A stretch of DNA of 64,000 bases from positions 1,357,001 through 1,421,000 of the forward strand of contig NZ_JAPEPJ010000001.1 in assembly GCF_026340255.1 (NCBI RefSeq). The letters run 5' to 3'. The stretch is from Streptomyces sp. NBC_01408 (GTDB lineage Bacteria; Actinomycetota; Actinomycetes; Streptomycetales; Streptomycetaceae). The notes beneath the pieces are model-generated. The model was given only the letters and a program-made list of their open reading frames with translations. It had not been told where the DNA came from and searched no databases. This document shows, piece by piece, positions 50,547-60,368 of this stretch; the stretch's first letter is position 1; every line of letters begins with the position of its first letter. The position numbers and the translations under genes were made by a program.

Positions 50547-51479
50547 ATGTATGCCATAGCCGACCTCACCTTGTACGAGATCCTGGACGACCGCTTCCGT
50601 ACCGGCCGCTGCGCCAACGGCGACGCCCGACTGGAGCGGCTCCACGACGACTGCCGCTGGGCCGAAGGCCCCCTCTACCTGCCGGCCTGGCGCCAGCTGG
50701 TGTGGAGCGACATCCCCAACGACCGGATGCTGCGCTGGGACGAGGCGACCGGCGCGGTCTCCGTCTTCCGCTCCCCGGCCGGCCACTCCAACGGCAACAC
50801 CCTGGACCGCGAAGGCCGCCTCATCACCTGCGAGCAGGGCAACCGGCGCGTCACCCGCACCGAGCCGGACGGCACCCTCACCGTCATCGCCGACCGCTTC
50901 GACGGCAAGCGGCTCAACAGCCCGAACGACGCCGTGGTCCGCTCGGACGGCACGGTCTGGTTCTCCGACCCGGACTTCGGCATCACCAACGACTACGAGG
51001 GACGGCGCGCCCCCTCCGAGATCGGCGCCTGCAACCTCTACCGGGCCGACCCCGCCACCGGCGCGGTCCGCCTTGCCGCGGACGGCTTCCTGGGCCCGAA
51101 CGGCCTCGTCTTCTCCCCCGACGAGAGCGAGCTCTACGCGGCCGACACCCGGGCCGGCCACATCCGCGCGTTCAAGGTCACCGAAGACGGCCGCCTGACC
51201 GACGACCGGATCTTCACCGACTGCCCCTCGGTCGACAACATCCGCTTCGACGACGAAGGCCGGCTGTGGGCGGCCGCGATGGAGTCGGGCGTCCACTGCT
51301 ACGCCCCGGACGGCACCCTGATCGGCCGGGTACGCGTCCCCGAACCGGTCTCGAACATCGCCTTCGGCGGCCCCAAGAACAACCGCCTCTTCATCACCGC
51401 CACCACCTCCCTCTACTCCCTGGTGATGTCGGTGACGGGCCTCCCCCGGGTCCTCCGGGGTCAGCGGGCGACGAACTGA
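50547..51479 (+). CDS. SMP-30/gluconolactonase-family lactonase
   Basis: This 310-aa beta-propeller protein has the SMP-30 metal-binding blades: CRWAEGPLYLPAWRQLVWSD (Glu ligand), HSNGNTLDREGRLITCEQGN, KRLNSPNDAVVRSDGTVWFS (Asn ligand), GPNGLVFSPDESELYAADTR (Asp ligand) and VDNIRFDDEGRLWAAAME. It hydrolyses sugar lactones, as in gluconolactonase. ATG 50547 follows GGGAGA. Its last 19 nt overlap the 3' end of the PH-domain gene on the other strand. Confidence 0.9.
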   Translation: MYAIADLTLYEILDDRFRTGRCANGDARLERLHDDCRWAEGPLYLPAWRQLVWSDIPNDRMLRWDEATGAVSVFRSPAGHSNGNTLDREGRLITCEQGNRRVTRTEPDGTLTVIADRFDGKRLNSPNDAVVRSDGTVWFSDPDFGITNDYEGRRAPSEIGACNLYRADPATGAVRLAADGFLGPNGLVFSPDESELYAADTRAGHIRAFKVTEDGRLTDDRIFTDCPSVDNIRFDDEGRLWAAAMESGVHCYAPDGTLIGRVRVPEPVSNIAFGGPKNNRLFITATTSLYSLVMSVTGLPRVLRGQRATN

Positions 51480-51826
51480 GTCAGGATCGCCTGGACCTCG
51501 TAGATGTTGACGCCCTTGGTGAAGGTCTTCTCGATCGGCGTCGCGCTGCCGGATATCCAGATCTTGAGCTCGGCGTCGAGATCGAAGTGTCCGGCGGTCT
51601 CCACGGAGAAGTGCGTGATGCTCCGGTACGGGACGGAGTGGTACTCCACCTTCTTGCCCGTGAGCCCCTGCTTGTCCACGAACACCAGCCGCCGGTCGGT
51701 GAACAGGATGGTGTCCCGGATCAGCACGAACGCGGCGTGCACCTGCTCCCCCTGCCCCAGCAGCCGCGCGTAGTCCCGCTGCGCCGACGCGTGGTCGACG
51801 GTGTGCGCATTCCCGAACAGTCCCAT
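51461..51826 (-). CDS. PH-domain protein (bacterial PH_1 / DUF1696 type)
   Basis: This 121-aa protein is a bacterial PH-like domain: MGLFGNAHTVDHASAQRDYA, FVLIRDTILFTDRRLVFVDK and VEYHSVPYRSITHFSVETAG, with KIWISGSATPIEKTFTKGVN. Such proteins form ring assemblies or bind membranes; function is unknown. The 3' end is convergent with SMP-30. Confidence 0.85.
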   Translation of the reverse strand: MGLFGNAHTVDHASAQRDYARLLGQGEQVHAAFVLIRDTILFTDRRLVFVDKQGLTGKKVEYHSVPYRSITHFSVETAGHFDLDAELKIWISGSATPIEKTFTKGVNIYEVQAILTQFVAR

Positions 51827-51852
51827 GGGAGCCCCCTCTTCCTCAGGTTCGG

Positions 51853-52614
51853 TCAATCTCCCGCAACACTATCCAGACCGCCCACTGGTCCACGTCCCCC
51901 GGCAGAGCCAGATCCCCCCTGACATCTCCCGGGGGACCTCCTCCCCATCAAGGAGGAGCCCGTGAGCAGTTCCAGTACCTCCTCCGGAGCCCAGTTCCCG
52001 GCGGCGCCGGGGCGGGAGGACAGGTAGTCGGCGATGTCCGGCTCCTCCCACGGCCCCGCCTCCAGCAGACCTCCGGCCAGGTACCCCAGGTACGCCGCGG
52101 ACGGCATGAGCGGCTCGACGTCCCGCAGGGTCCACGGCGCGGTGAACGTCAGGACGGGAATCCCCTCGATCGTCCCCGGGCAGATCAGCGTCTCGTACCG
52201 CCCGGCGCCCAGCTCGTCGCGCCCCTCGCGCAGCACCCTGGTCAGGTCGACGTCCGCGCCCGGCTGCCCGTACATCTCCTGCGCGGCGATGTCCGACAAC
52301 TGGCTCACGGTCACCAGGTGAGCACGCGCCCTCGTACGACCGGGCGCCGCCGGGTCGTAGAGACCCCTGCCTCCCGTCCACACCAGGGACTCGGTGGCGA
52401 AGTAGAGGGAGCCTTCCAGCTCGACGGCGATCGACCGTTCCGGCGCCCGGTGGTCCCTGCAGCCCGGGTACGTCCTCGTCGCGCCGGGCGGCGTCCCGCC
52501 GGCGAGGTAGGCGGTCAGCCGGTCCATGTGCATGTTGGAGCCGTAGGACGCGTACCAGACCCGCCCCGGGGCGGGGAGCTCACCGGTCAGGGGATCCGCG
52601 ACGTGGACAGTCAC
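51853..52614 (-). CDS. Gamma-glutamylcyclotransferase-like / AIG2-fold protein
   Basis: This 253-aa protein has the opening RVWYASYGSNMHMDRLTAYL, the YGSN motif of gamma-glutamylcyclotransferase-like folds, and YETLICPGTIEGIPVLTFT later. The C-terminal part is low complexity (RCQGGSGSAGGRGPVGG). Related streptomycete genes are sometimes mislabelled histone deacetylase; the fold points to AIG2-like. The start is GTG 52614; a GTG at 52623 is also in frame. The reaction is unknown. Confidence 0.7.
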   Translation of the reverse strand: MTVHVADPLTGELPAPGRVWYASYGSNMHMDRLTAYLAGGTPPGATRTYPGCRDHRAPERSIAVELEGSLYFATESLVWTGGRGLYDPAAPGRTRARAHLVTVSQLSDIAAQEMYGQPGADVDLTRVLREGRDELGAGRYETLICPGTIEGIPVLTFTAPWTLRDVEPLMPSAAYLGYLAGGLLEAGPWEEPDIADYLSSRPGAAGNWAPEEVLELLTGSSLMGRRSPGRCQGGSGSAGGRGPVGGLDSVAGD

Positions 52615-52646
52615 GCTCTGCACCTCGCTGCTGTACGGGAAAACGG

Positions 52647-52679
52647 CAGAGGCCCCAGGATTTCTCCTGGGGCCTCTGA
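52647..52679 (-). terminator. Terminator of tRNA-Arg(ACG)
   Basis: GAGGCCCCAGGA and TCCTGGGGCCTC form a perfect hairpin (AGAGGCCCCAGGA through TCCTGGGGCCTCT, 4-nt TTTC loop), beginning 8 bp beyond the tRNA 3' end. Confidence 0.85.
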
Positions 52680-52686
52680 CCTGCTG

Positions 52687-52759
52687 TGCACTCGGCAGGA
52701 TTCGAACCTGCAACCTTCTGATCCGTAGTCAGATGCTCTATCCGTTAAGCTACGAGTGC
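52687..52759 (-). tRNA. tRNA-Arg (anticodon ACG)
   Basis: On the minus strand GCACTCG pairs with CGAGTGC. The anticodon stem-loop TCTGA CTACGGA TCAGA gives ACG, the substrate of TadA. The T-arm is GCAGGTTCGAATCCTGC. No CCA is encoded. Confidence 0.95.
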
Positions 52760-52946
52760 TTGGCTTGCTGGGGTTTTGCGCCCCGTTGGCCTTGCGAGAA
52801 CAACAATACATGGACCTCGCCGGGACGCGAAATCCATTAGCCAAACCACTACTGACCTGCGGAAACGGCCTGGAAGAAGATCGTCCAGTTGGGTCCGGCC
52901 GGGTGCCCCGGGTCGCACAGACATCGCAGGCCGGCCGGAACGCACC

Positions 52947-52976
52947 GAAGCCCCGGTCCATGCGGACCGGGGCTTC
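52947..52976 (-). terminator. Terminator of tRNA-Ser(GCT)
   Basis: GAAGCCCCGGTCC and GGACCGGGGCTTC form a perfect 13-bp stem with a 4-nt loop (ATGC), 8 bp past the tRNA 3' end. Confidence 0.88.
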
Positions 52977-52984
52977 GTGAAGTG

Positions 52985-53075
52985 CGGAGGCGGAGGGATT
53001 TGAACCCTCGATGGGGGGTAAGCCCCAAACCGCATTAGCAGTGCGGCGCCATAGACCGGACTAGGCGACGCCTCC
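52985..53075 (-). tRNA. tRNA-Ser (anticodon GCT)
   Basis: On the minus strand GGAGGCG pairs with CGCCTCC. The anticodon stem-loop CCGCA CTGCTAA TGCGG gives GCT. A long variable arm (TTTGGGGCTTACCCCCC) marks class II, with T-arm GAGGGTTCAAATCCCTC. Confidence 0.95.
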
Positions 53076-53261
53076 AGCACACCCCCGCGTACGAGGGTGC
53101 GTGCAGATGATGACACAGGCGCGGGGCCGGTCACCAATCCGCTCCCACGGTACTAGGACGAGCGGGCGGAGGGCAAAGCCTTAAAGCCCGCCCGGGACGC
53201 AACGTAGGCGGGCCCCCGTCGTTGGTCAGGCGTACGACGTACGGACGACCTGGAGTGCCTC

Positions 53262-53690
53262 ATGCTGCGTCTCGCCGCCTTCGCCGTCACCTCAGCCCTG
53301 GCCGCCGCGGCCGCCGGGCCGCTGCCCCCGCTGCCCCTGGGCCGGCTGCTGGCGGCGGCACCCGACCGCCTCACCATCTCCATGGCCGACACCGGGAACC
53401 CCCGGCTGGACCGGGAGTACCGGCTCGAGTGCGATCCGGTGGGCGGTGATCACCCCTGGAAGGAGCAGTCCTGCGCGCGGCTGGACCAGCTCGCCGGGGA
53501 GGGGAAGGACCCGTTCGCCCCCGTCTCCAAGCGGCAGATCTGCAACATGCAGCACGGGGGCCCGGCCACCGCCCGGATCACCGGAACCTGGCACGGACAG
53601 AAGGTGGACGCCACCTTCCGCAGGACCAACGGATGCGAGATCAACCGCTGGGACGAGTTGGAACCTCTGCTTCCGCCTGGGCGTTCCTGA
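53262..53690 (+). CDS. Subtilisin inhibitor-like (SSI-family) secreted protease inhibitor
   Basis: This 142-aa protein has an N-terminal signal-like segment (LRLAAFAVTSALAAAAAGPL) and an SSI domain: LTISMADTGNPRLDREYRLE, four Cys (LEC, QSC, QIC, NGC) and TGTWHGQKVDATFRRTNGCE. The reactive-loop segment reads CNMQHGGPATARITG where SSI has CPMVYDPVLLTVDG. The P1 Met is kept, but P2 is Asn in place of Pro and there is about one extra residue, so inhibitory specificity may differ. It is probably secreted and inhibits subtilisin-type proteases. Confidence 0.85.
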   Translation: MLRLAAFAVTSALAAAAAGPLPPLPLGRLLAAAPDRLTISMADTGNPRLDREYRLECDPVGGDHPWKEQSCARLDQLAGEGKDPFAPVSKRQICNMQHGGPATARITGTWHGQKVDATFRRTNGCEINRWDELEPLLPPGRS

Positions 53691-53809
53691 CCTGGGAGGA
53701 TGTGCGGCTTGGGCGGTATCCACCCCTCATCCGCCCTCCCGCCGCGGGGCTGTGGCCTTAGACTCCTCCCGTGACTTGCCGGTAGTTGTGGTCAGGGAGG
53801 AAGCTCGTC

Positions 53810-56800
53810 GTGAGCAGCAGGCCATCCCGAGGCGCTGCTCGCCTCGCAGCAATACTCGACGCTCTTCCGGACGCGCTGTTGCTCGTCAACGCCAACGGCA
53901 CTGTCGTCAACGCGAATTCGATCGCCCTCGAGGTCATGGAGAGCCCCGGTACCGGGCTCGTCGGCCGCGGCGTGCTCGACCTCCTGCCCGAGTTCGACTC
54001 CAAGCTGATCCCCGGCTCGATGCGCCGGCCCGGCGAGGACGAGGGCGGCCGGGCCAAGCCCGCGCGGATGATCGCCCGCCGGACCGACGGCAGCGAGTTC
54101 CCCGTCGAGGTCACCAGCGCGCATCTCGACGGTCGCGACGCCTATCGCGAGCCGCAGCCCTCCTACACGGGTGACGAGCTGCTGATGCTCGTCGTACGGG
54201 ACCTCTCTCAAACCGTGGACACCGAGGCCGAGCTGGCCCGCTCGCAGCGCCAGACCGAGATGATCCTGCGGGCCGCCGCCGAGGGCGTCGTCGGCACCGA
54301 CACCGACGGACGGGTGGTGCTGGTCAATCCGGCCGCTGCGCAGATCCTCGGCTACCGCGCCACCGACCTCGGCAACCGCGAACTGCACGGGCTCGTCCAG
54401 CACTCGCGCGCCGACGGCTCGCCGTTCCCGTTCGAGGAATCCCCCCTCGCCGACACCCTGCGCAGCGGGCGCAAGCACCGCGTGCGCGGACAGGTGCTGT
54501 GGAACAAGGCAGGCCAGCCGGTGGCCGTCGACCTGACCACCTCTCCCGTACGGGACGGGGAGCAGCTCGTCGGCGCCGTCATGACCTTCACCGACCGGCG
54601 CCCCTACGACGCCCTCGCGGCGCGCCACGCGCAGCTGCTGGCCGTCCTCGGCGAATCGCTCCACGGGCCGCTGGAGGAGCTGCGCGGGGAGCTGGCCACG
54701 CTCGCCGCCGACGACGCGGGGCAGCTGTGGCCCGAGGCCAACCAGCTGCTGCACCACCTGGCCGCCGGGTACTCCCGGATGACCACGCTGGTGGACAACG
54801 TGCTCGGCTTCCAGCGCCTGGACGCCGGCAGCGACCGGCTCAAGAAGAAGAAGGTCCTGATCAACGGCGTCGTCACCGCCGGTGTCGACGGCGCGGTCGA
54901 GCTGATCGGGCCGGGACGCGCGCAGTTCGCCGTCCACGCCCCGACGATCGAGGCCGAGGTCGACGCGGACCGCATCTCCACCGCGCTCGCGCACCTGATC
55001 GCGGACGTCGCCGGGGTGGACGCCACCGGCAAGACCCGTCAGGGCAGCGGCTACAGCGACTCCACGATCGTGGTGGCGGCCGCGCAGCGCGGTGACGTCG
55101 TACGGATCGAGGTGCGCGGGCCGTACGAGGGCGGCAACCCGGTGCACGAGCCGATCGTGCGGGGGATCGTGTCCGCGCACGGCGGCGTACTGCAGACCGT
55201 GGAGGTTCCGGGCGCGCCCGGCGGTGCGTACGTGCTGGAGCTGCCGCTGGGCTCGGGAGCCGGAACGGTGACGCTGCCCGAGCCGGCGGAGGAGCCCCCG
55301 GGCGGAGCCGGCGAGTCCGACGAGGCCCCCGCGGGCAAGGTCTCCGGCGGCCGGCGCGCCCGACGCGGGGTGGACGCCTTCCTGGACGACGAACCGCGGG
55401 TACCCGGCGGACCGGGGGCCACGAAGGCGGCCGAGGGCGGAGGGAGCGCGCTGGCGCTGCCGTCCGGGCGGCGCCGGGCGGGCGAGGCGGGCCCCGGCCC
55501 GCACGACGCGGACCCGGGTTCCGGGCTGGCCCAGTCGCCGGTGAACCCGGCGGGGCTCGGCACCGGGCGCCGCCGCGGTCGCGACGGCGACGGCAGCGGC
55601 GAGGGCGGCCAGGGCGGGGCGGGACGGCCCGTGCCCCCGCAGGGCACCGCCATGCCCGCGCTGCCGCCCGTACCCTCCGTGCCGCCGGTTCCGGTGACCG
55701 AGCATCCCGCCGGGCGGCGCCGGGCACTGGGCCCGGCGCCGGCGCAGCGGCCCGGCGGCCCCGTACCGGCGCAGCCCGGCGGTCCCGTAGCGGCGCGGCC
55801 CGGCGGCCCCGTACCGGCGACCGGGCTCGGGCCGACGCCCGCGCCCGCCCAGGCCCCGGCTCGGCCCATCGCCCCCGAGGGCGGCTTCGCGCTGCCCGCG
55901 GGACCGACCCCGGCTCCGCAGCCGCCGCAGGCCCACGCCATGGCCGGACCGGCACCGGCCCCCGCCGAGGCCGAGGGCGAGACCGACTCCGAGAACACCG
56001 GCGGACGCCGTGGGCGCCGGGTGCTGGGCGCGCCCGCGGCCGAGCCCGAGGCCGAGGCCGAGGCCACCGCGCGGCCCGTCGCGGGGACACCGGACCCCGC
56101 TGAGGCGGCACACCCGACCGGGCGGCGCCGTGCGCTGCCGGCCACTCCGGCGTGGCCGGTCCCGGCGGCCCGGACGGCTCCCGAGGACGACGAGGCCTCC
56201 GGCCAGCTCGCGGTCCCCGGGGCCCGGCAGCCGCAGGACACCCCGGCGGACGACCAGCCGGGGCAGCCGATCAGCGTGCGCGCCCTCGGCACCCTGGGCC
56301 AGGGCATCTCCGTGGACCCGACCGGTTCGGGCTCCGGCCGTCGGCGCCGGCTCTCCGAGCCCGCGCCCCAGGGCCGCGCCTTCGCCATAGGAGCCCCCGA
56401 GGCGGGCTCCGACGAGGGTCCCGAGCCGCTGGACGGCCCCGGTGGCGCCGTCGAGGTGGTCAACAGGCCCGTACCGCGGCCCGTGGACGACGAACTCCCG
56501 CCCGAGCCCCTAGACAACCCGCGCCGGCTCCTGGTGTGGCCCGCGCCCGACGTACAGACGCAGCAGGCGCTCAGCGACCGTGGCTACCGCCCGGTGATCG
56601 TGCACTCCCGCGAGGAGGTGGACGCGCAGATCGCCGCGTTCCCCGCGGCGCTGTTCGTGGACCCGCTGACCGGGCCGATCACTCGGACCGCCCTGCAGTC
56701 GCTGCGCCAGGCCGCGGTGGCCGCGGAGGTCCCCGTACTGGTCACGGCCGGGCTGGGGCACGCCACGCGCGAGGCGGCGTACGGGGCCGATCCGGCCGTC

Positions 56801-57220
56801 CTCCTCAAGGCGCTCGCGCCGCGCGACAGCGAGCAGCACCCTTCCCGGGTGCTGCTGATCGAGGAGCACGACGAGATCGCCACCGCGCTGACCGCCGCCC
56901 TGGAGCGGCGTGGTCTGCAGGTCGCGCGGGCCGGGGCCGACACCGACGCCGTGGAGCTGGCGACCCGGATGCGGCCCAACCTGGTGGTCATGGACCTGAT
57001 GCAGGTGCGCCGGCGGCGGGCTGGGATCGTGGACTGGCTGCGCGCCAACGGGCAGCTGAACCGCACCCCGCTGGTCGTCTACACGACGGCCGGCATCGAC
57101 CCGGCCGAGCTGCCGCGGCTGGCCTCCGGCGAGAGCGTGCTCTTCCTCGCCGAGCGGGCCACGACCACGGACGTCCAGGGCCGCATCGTGGACCTGCTGG
57201 CCAAGATCGGCACCAACTAG
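53810..57220 (+). CDS. Large PAS / degenerate-kinase / receiver-like signalling protein
   Basis: This 1136-aa protein has two PAS domains (ILDALPDALLLVNANGTVVN near residue 20; ILRAAAEGVVGTDTDGRVVL near 155) and a histidine-kinase-like region (LLAVLGESLHGPLEELRGEL, then MTTLVDNVLGFQRLDAGSDR) whose His is not in a clear HE motif. A degenerate ATPase segment follows, then a long Pro/Gly/Ala-rich linker (about 510-900) and two receiver-like domains (LLVWPAPDVQTQQALSDRGY; VLLIEEHDEIATALTAALER with VVMDLMQ). The second receiver keeps the Asp but lacks the usual Lys. GGGAGGAAG precedes GTG 53810. Output is unknown. Confidence 0.8.
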   Translation: MSSRPSRGAARLAAILDALPDALLLVNANGTVVNANSIALEVMESPGTGLVGRGVLDLLPEFDSKLIPGSMRRPGEDEGGRAKPARMIARRTDGSEFPVEVTSAHLDGRDAYREPQPSYTGDELLMLVVRDLSQTVDTEAELARSQRQTEMILRAAAEGVVGTDTDGRVVLVNPAAAQILGYRATDLGNRELHGLVQHSRADGSPFPFEESPLADTLRSGRKHRVRGQVLWNKAGQPVAVDLTTSPVRDGEQLVGAVMTFTDRRPYDALAARHAQLLAVLGESLHGPLEELRGELATLAADDAGQLWPEANQLLHHLAAGYSRMTTLVDNVLGFQRLDAGSDRLKKKKVLINGVVTAGVDGAVELIGPGRAQFAVHAPTIEAEVDADRISTALAHLIADVAGVDATGKTRQGSGYSDSTIVVAAAQRGDVVRIEVRGPYEGGNPVHEPIVRGIVSAHGGVLQTVEVPGAPGGAYVLELPLGSGAGTVTLPEPAEEPPGGAGESDEAPAGKVSGGRRARRGVDAFLDDEPRVPGGPGATKAAEGGGSALALPSGRRRAGEAGPGPHDADPGSGLAQSPVNPAGLGTGRRRGRDGDGSGEGGQGGAGRPVPPQGTAMPALPPVPSVPPVPVTEHPAGRRRALGPAPAQRPGGPVPAQPGGPVAARPGGPVPATGLGPTPAPAQAPARPIAPEGGFALPAGPTPAPQPPQAHAMAGPAPAPAEAEGETDSENTGGRRGRRVLGAPAAEPEAEAEATARPVAGTPDPAEAAHPTGRRRALPATPAWPVPAARTAPEDDEASGQLAVPGARQPQDTPADDQPGQPISVRALGTLGQGISVDPTGSGSGRRRRLSEPAPQGRAFAIGAPEAGSDEGPEPLDGPGGAVEVVNRPVPRPVDDELPPEPLDNPRRLLVWPAPDVQTQQALSDRGYRPVIVHSREEVDAQIAAFPAALFVDPLTGPITRTALQSLRQAAVAAEVPVLVTAGLGHATREAAYGADPAVLLKALAPRDSEQHPSRVLLIEEHDEIATALTAALERRGLQVARAGADTDAVELATRMRPNLVVMDLMQVRRRRAGIVDWLRANGQLNRTPLVVYTTAGIDPAELPRLASGESVLFLAERATTTDVQGRIVDLLAKIGTN

Positions 57221-57233
57221 TAATCCTGGGCCG

Positions 57234-57809
57234 ATGGCCATCACCAACACGAGCGAGCAGACCGTCCCCGCCGACAACGGCGAGGTGAACCTGCTGATCG
57301 CCCGGCAGGTGGAGCCCGGGCACGAGGAGAACTTCGAGGCCTGGGCCCACGGGATCCTCGAAACGGCCGCGGGCTTCCCGGACCACCTCGGGTACGGGCT
57401 CTTCCGCCCGGCTTCGAAGGGCGAGCCGTGGTTCTTGGTCCACCGGTTCCGCAATCAGGCGGCGTTCCAGCGCTGGCAGGACTCCGCGGAGCGGGCGCAG
57501 TGGTTCTCGAACTGCCTCGGCCACCACCACACGGAGATAGCCCGCCGGGAACTGCACGGCATGGAGACCTGGTTCGCCAAGCCGGGTACGACCCGGCCCG
57601 CGCCGCCCCGGTGGAAGATGGCGATCAGCTCGGGACTGGCCATCTTCCCGATCTCGCTCGTCGGCAACGCGGTGCTCGGGCCGTACCTGGTGGATCTGCA
57701 CTTCGTGCTGCGGACGGCCGCCTTCGCCGTCGTCTTCAGCACCCTGATGACCTACGTGGCCATGCCCGCCGTCAGCAAGCTGCTGCGGCCATGGCTCACC
57801 AAGGGCTGA
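57234..57809 (+). CDS. ABM-domain protein with C-terminal membrane helices
   Basis: This 191-aa protein has an N-terminal antibiotic-biosynthesis-monooxygenase domain (VNLLIARQVEPGHEENFEAW, GYGLFRPASKGEPWFLVHRF, AAFQRWQDSAERAQWFSNCL) and a C-terminal two-helix membrane part (ISSGLAIFPISLVGNAVLGP, LRTAAFAVVFSTLMTYVAMP). This is the arrangement of membrane-linked ABM proteins. It follows the signalling protein by 13 nt. Confidence 0.82.
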   Translation: MAITNTSEQTVPADNGEVNLLIARQVEPGHEENFEAWAHGILETAAGFPDHLGYGLFRPASKGEPWFLVHRFRNQAAFQRWQDSAERAQWFSNCLGHHHTEIARRELHGMETWFAKPGTTRPAPPRWKMAISSGLAIFPISLVGNAVLGPYLVDLHFVLRTAAFAVVFSTLMTYVAMPAVSKLLRPWLTKG

Positions 57810-57816
57810 GACCGGG

Positions 57817-59466
<1,650 letters not shown>

Positions 59467-59571
59467 AGCGTCCTCCCGGTGAGCGCTGCGGCGCTGCGGC
59501 GGCTACGGATGCTGCCGATTCTGCGCACGTACCGGTCGGCATGTCACTACCCAGGAGTAGAAACCAGCCCC

Positions 59572-59587
59572 TGTTTCACGTGAAACA
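59572..59587. other. parS: parS site 1 of the cluster
   Basis: TGTTTCACGTGAAACA is a perfect consensus ParB-binding palindrome in the intergenic gap. Confidence 0.92.
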
Positions 59588-59622
59588 TCCGAAGTCGACC
59601 CGCGCGGGCCGGTTCGGGACGG

Positions 59623-59638
59623 TGTTTCACGTGAAACG
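59623..59638. other. parS: parS site 2 of the cluster (one mismatch)
   Basis: TGTTTCACGTGAAACG differs from consensus only at the last base. It lies 51 bp from site 1 (start to start). Confidence 0.88.
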
Positions 59639-59642
59639 ACGC

Positions 59643-59658
59643 TGTTTCACGTGAAACA
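59643..59658. other. parS: parS site 3 of the cluster
   Basis: TGTTTCACGTGAAACA is a perfect consensus ParB site 20 bp from site 2, at the 3' end of the sigma-factor gene. Confidence 0.92.
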
Positions 59659-59676
59659 CCGGATGAGCCGACCTCC

Positions 59677-60210
59677 TCAGCGGACCGGAGTGAGTTCCGG
59701 GTCCTCGCGGAGCTTGTGGAGCGCGCGGGAGACGGCGCTCTTGACCGTGCCGACCGAGACACCGAGCAGCTCGGCGGTCTGCACCTCGCTCAAGTCCTCG
59801 TAGTAGCGCAGGACGACCATGGCCCGCTGCCGGTCGGGCAGCCGGGTCACCGCGCGCCACATCGCGTCGCGCAGCGCCTGCGCCTCCGCGGGGTCGGCGG
59901 CCGGCGGCTGCTCCGTCTCCGGGATCTCGTCGCAGGAGAACTCGTCGACCTTGCGCTTGCGCCACTGGGAGGTGCGCGTGTTGACCAGGGTCCGCCGGAC
60001 GTATCCGTCCAGGGCGCGATGGTCCTCGATCCGGTCCCAGGCGACGTAGGTCTTGGCGAGGGCGGTCTGGAGCAGGTCCTCGGCATCGCACGGGTTGGCG
60101 GTGAGCGAGCGCGCGGTGCGCATCAGGACCGTGCCGCGGGTCCGGACGTACGCCGAGAACGACGGGTACGGCGTCGGATTCGAGGCGAGCGTGCACACAG
60201 GCGTGGTCAT
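59677..60210 (-). CDS. SigE-family RNA polymerase sigma factor
   Basis: This 177-aa sigma factor has regions 2 and 4 only: SFSAYVRTRGTVLMRTARSL, CDAEDLLQTALAKTYVAWDR in region 2, and LPDRQRAMVVLRYYEDLSEV with LLGVSVGTVKSAVSRALHKL in region 4. This is the small SigE/ECF-like group common in actinomycetes. No anti-sigma gene is adjacent. Its 3' end abuts the parS cluster. Confidence 0.9.
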   Translation of the reverse strand: MTTPVCTLASNPTPYPSFSAYVRTRGTVLMRTARSLTANPCDAEDLLQTALAKTYVAWDRIEDHRALDGYVRRTLVNTRTSQWRKRKVDEFSCDEIPETEQPPAADPAEAQALRDAMWRAVTRLPDRQRAMVVLRYYEDLSEVQTAELLGVSVGTVKSAVSRALHKLREDPELTPVR

Positions 60211-60368
60211 GTGTCCACGCTAGGAGCGCACGCCCGGCCTGGGATCGCCCGTAAGTGCCGAAGGCGGATCCGTCTCAGGTTGTAGGACCGGTGCGGGCCC
60301 CACCTCCTGTAGGTGGAGGAGGCGGGGCGCTCACCGGACCCGGCTCAGGCCGTGGAACGGCCGTGACC

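Noticed and set aside
53792..56113. 773-aa antisense frame within the PAS protein
   Set aside because: Low-complexity shadow of the Pro/Gly-rich linker; no motif.
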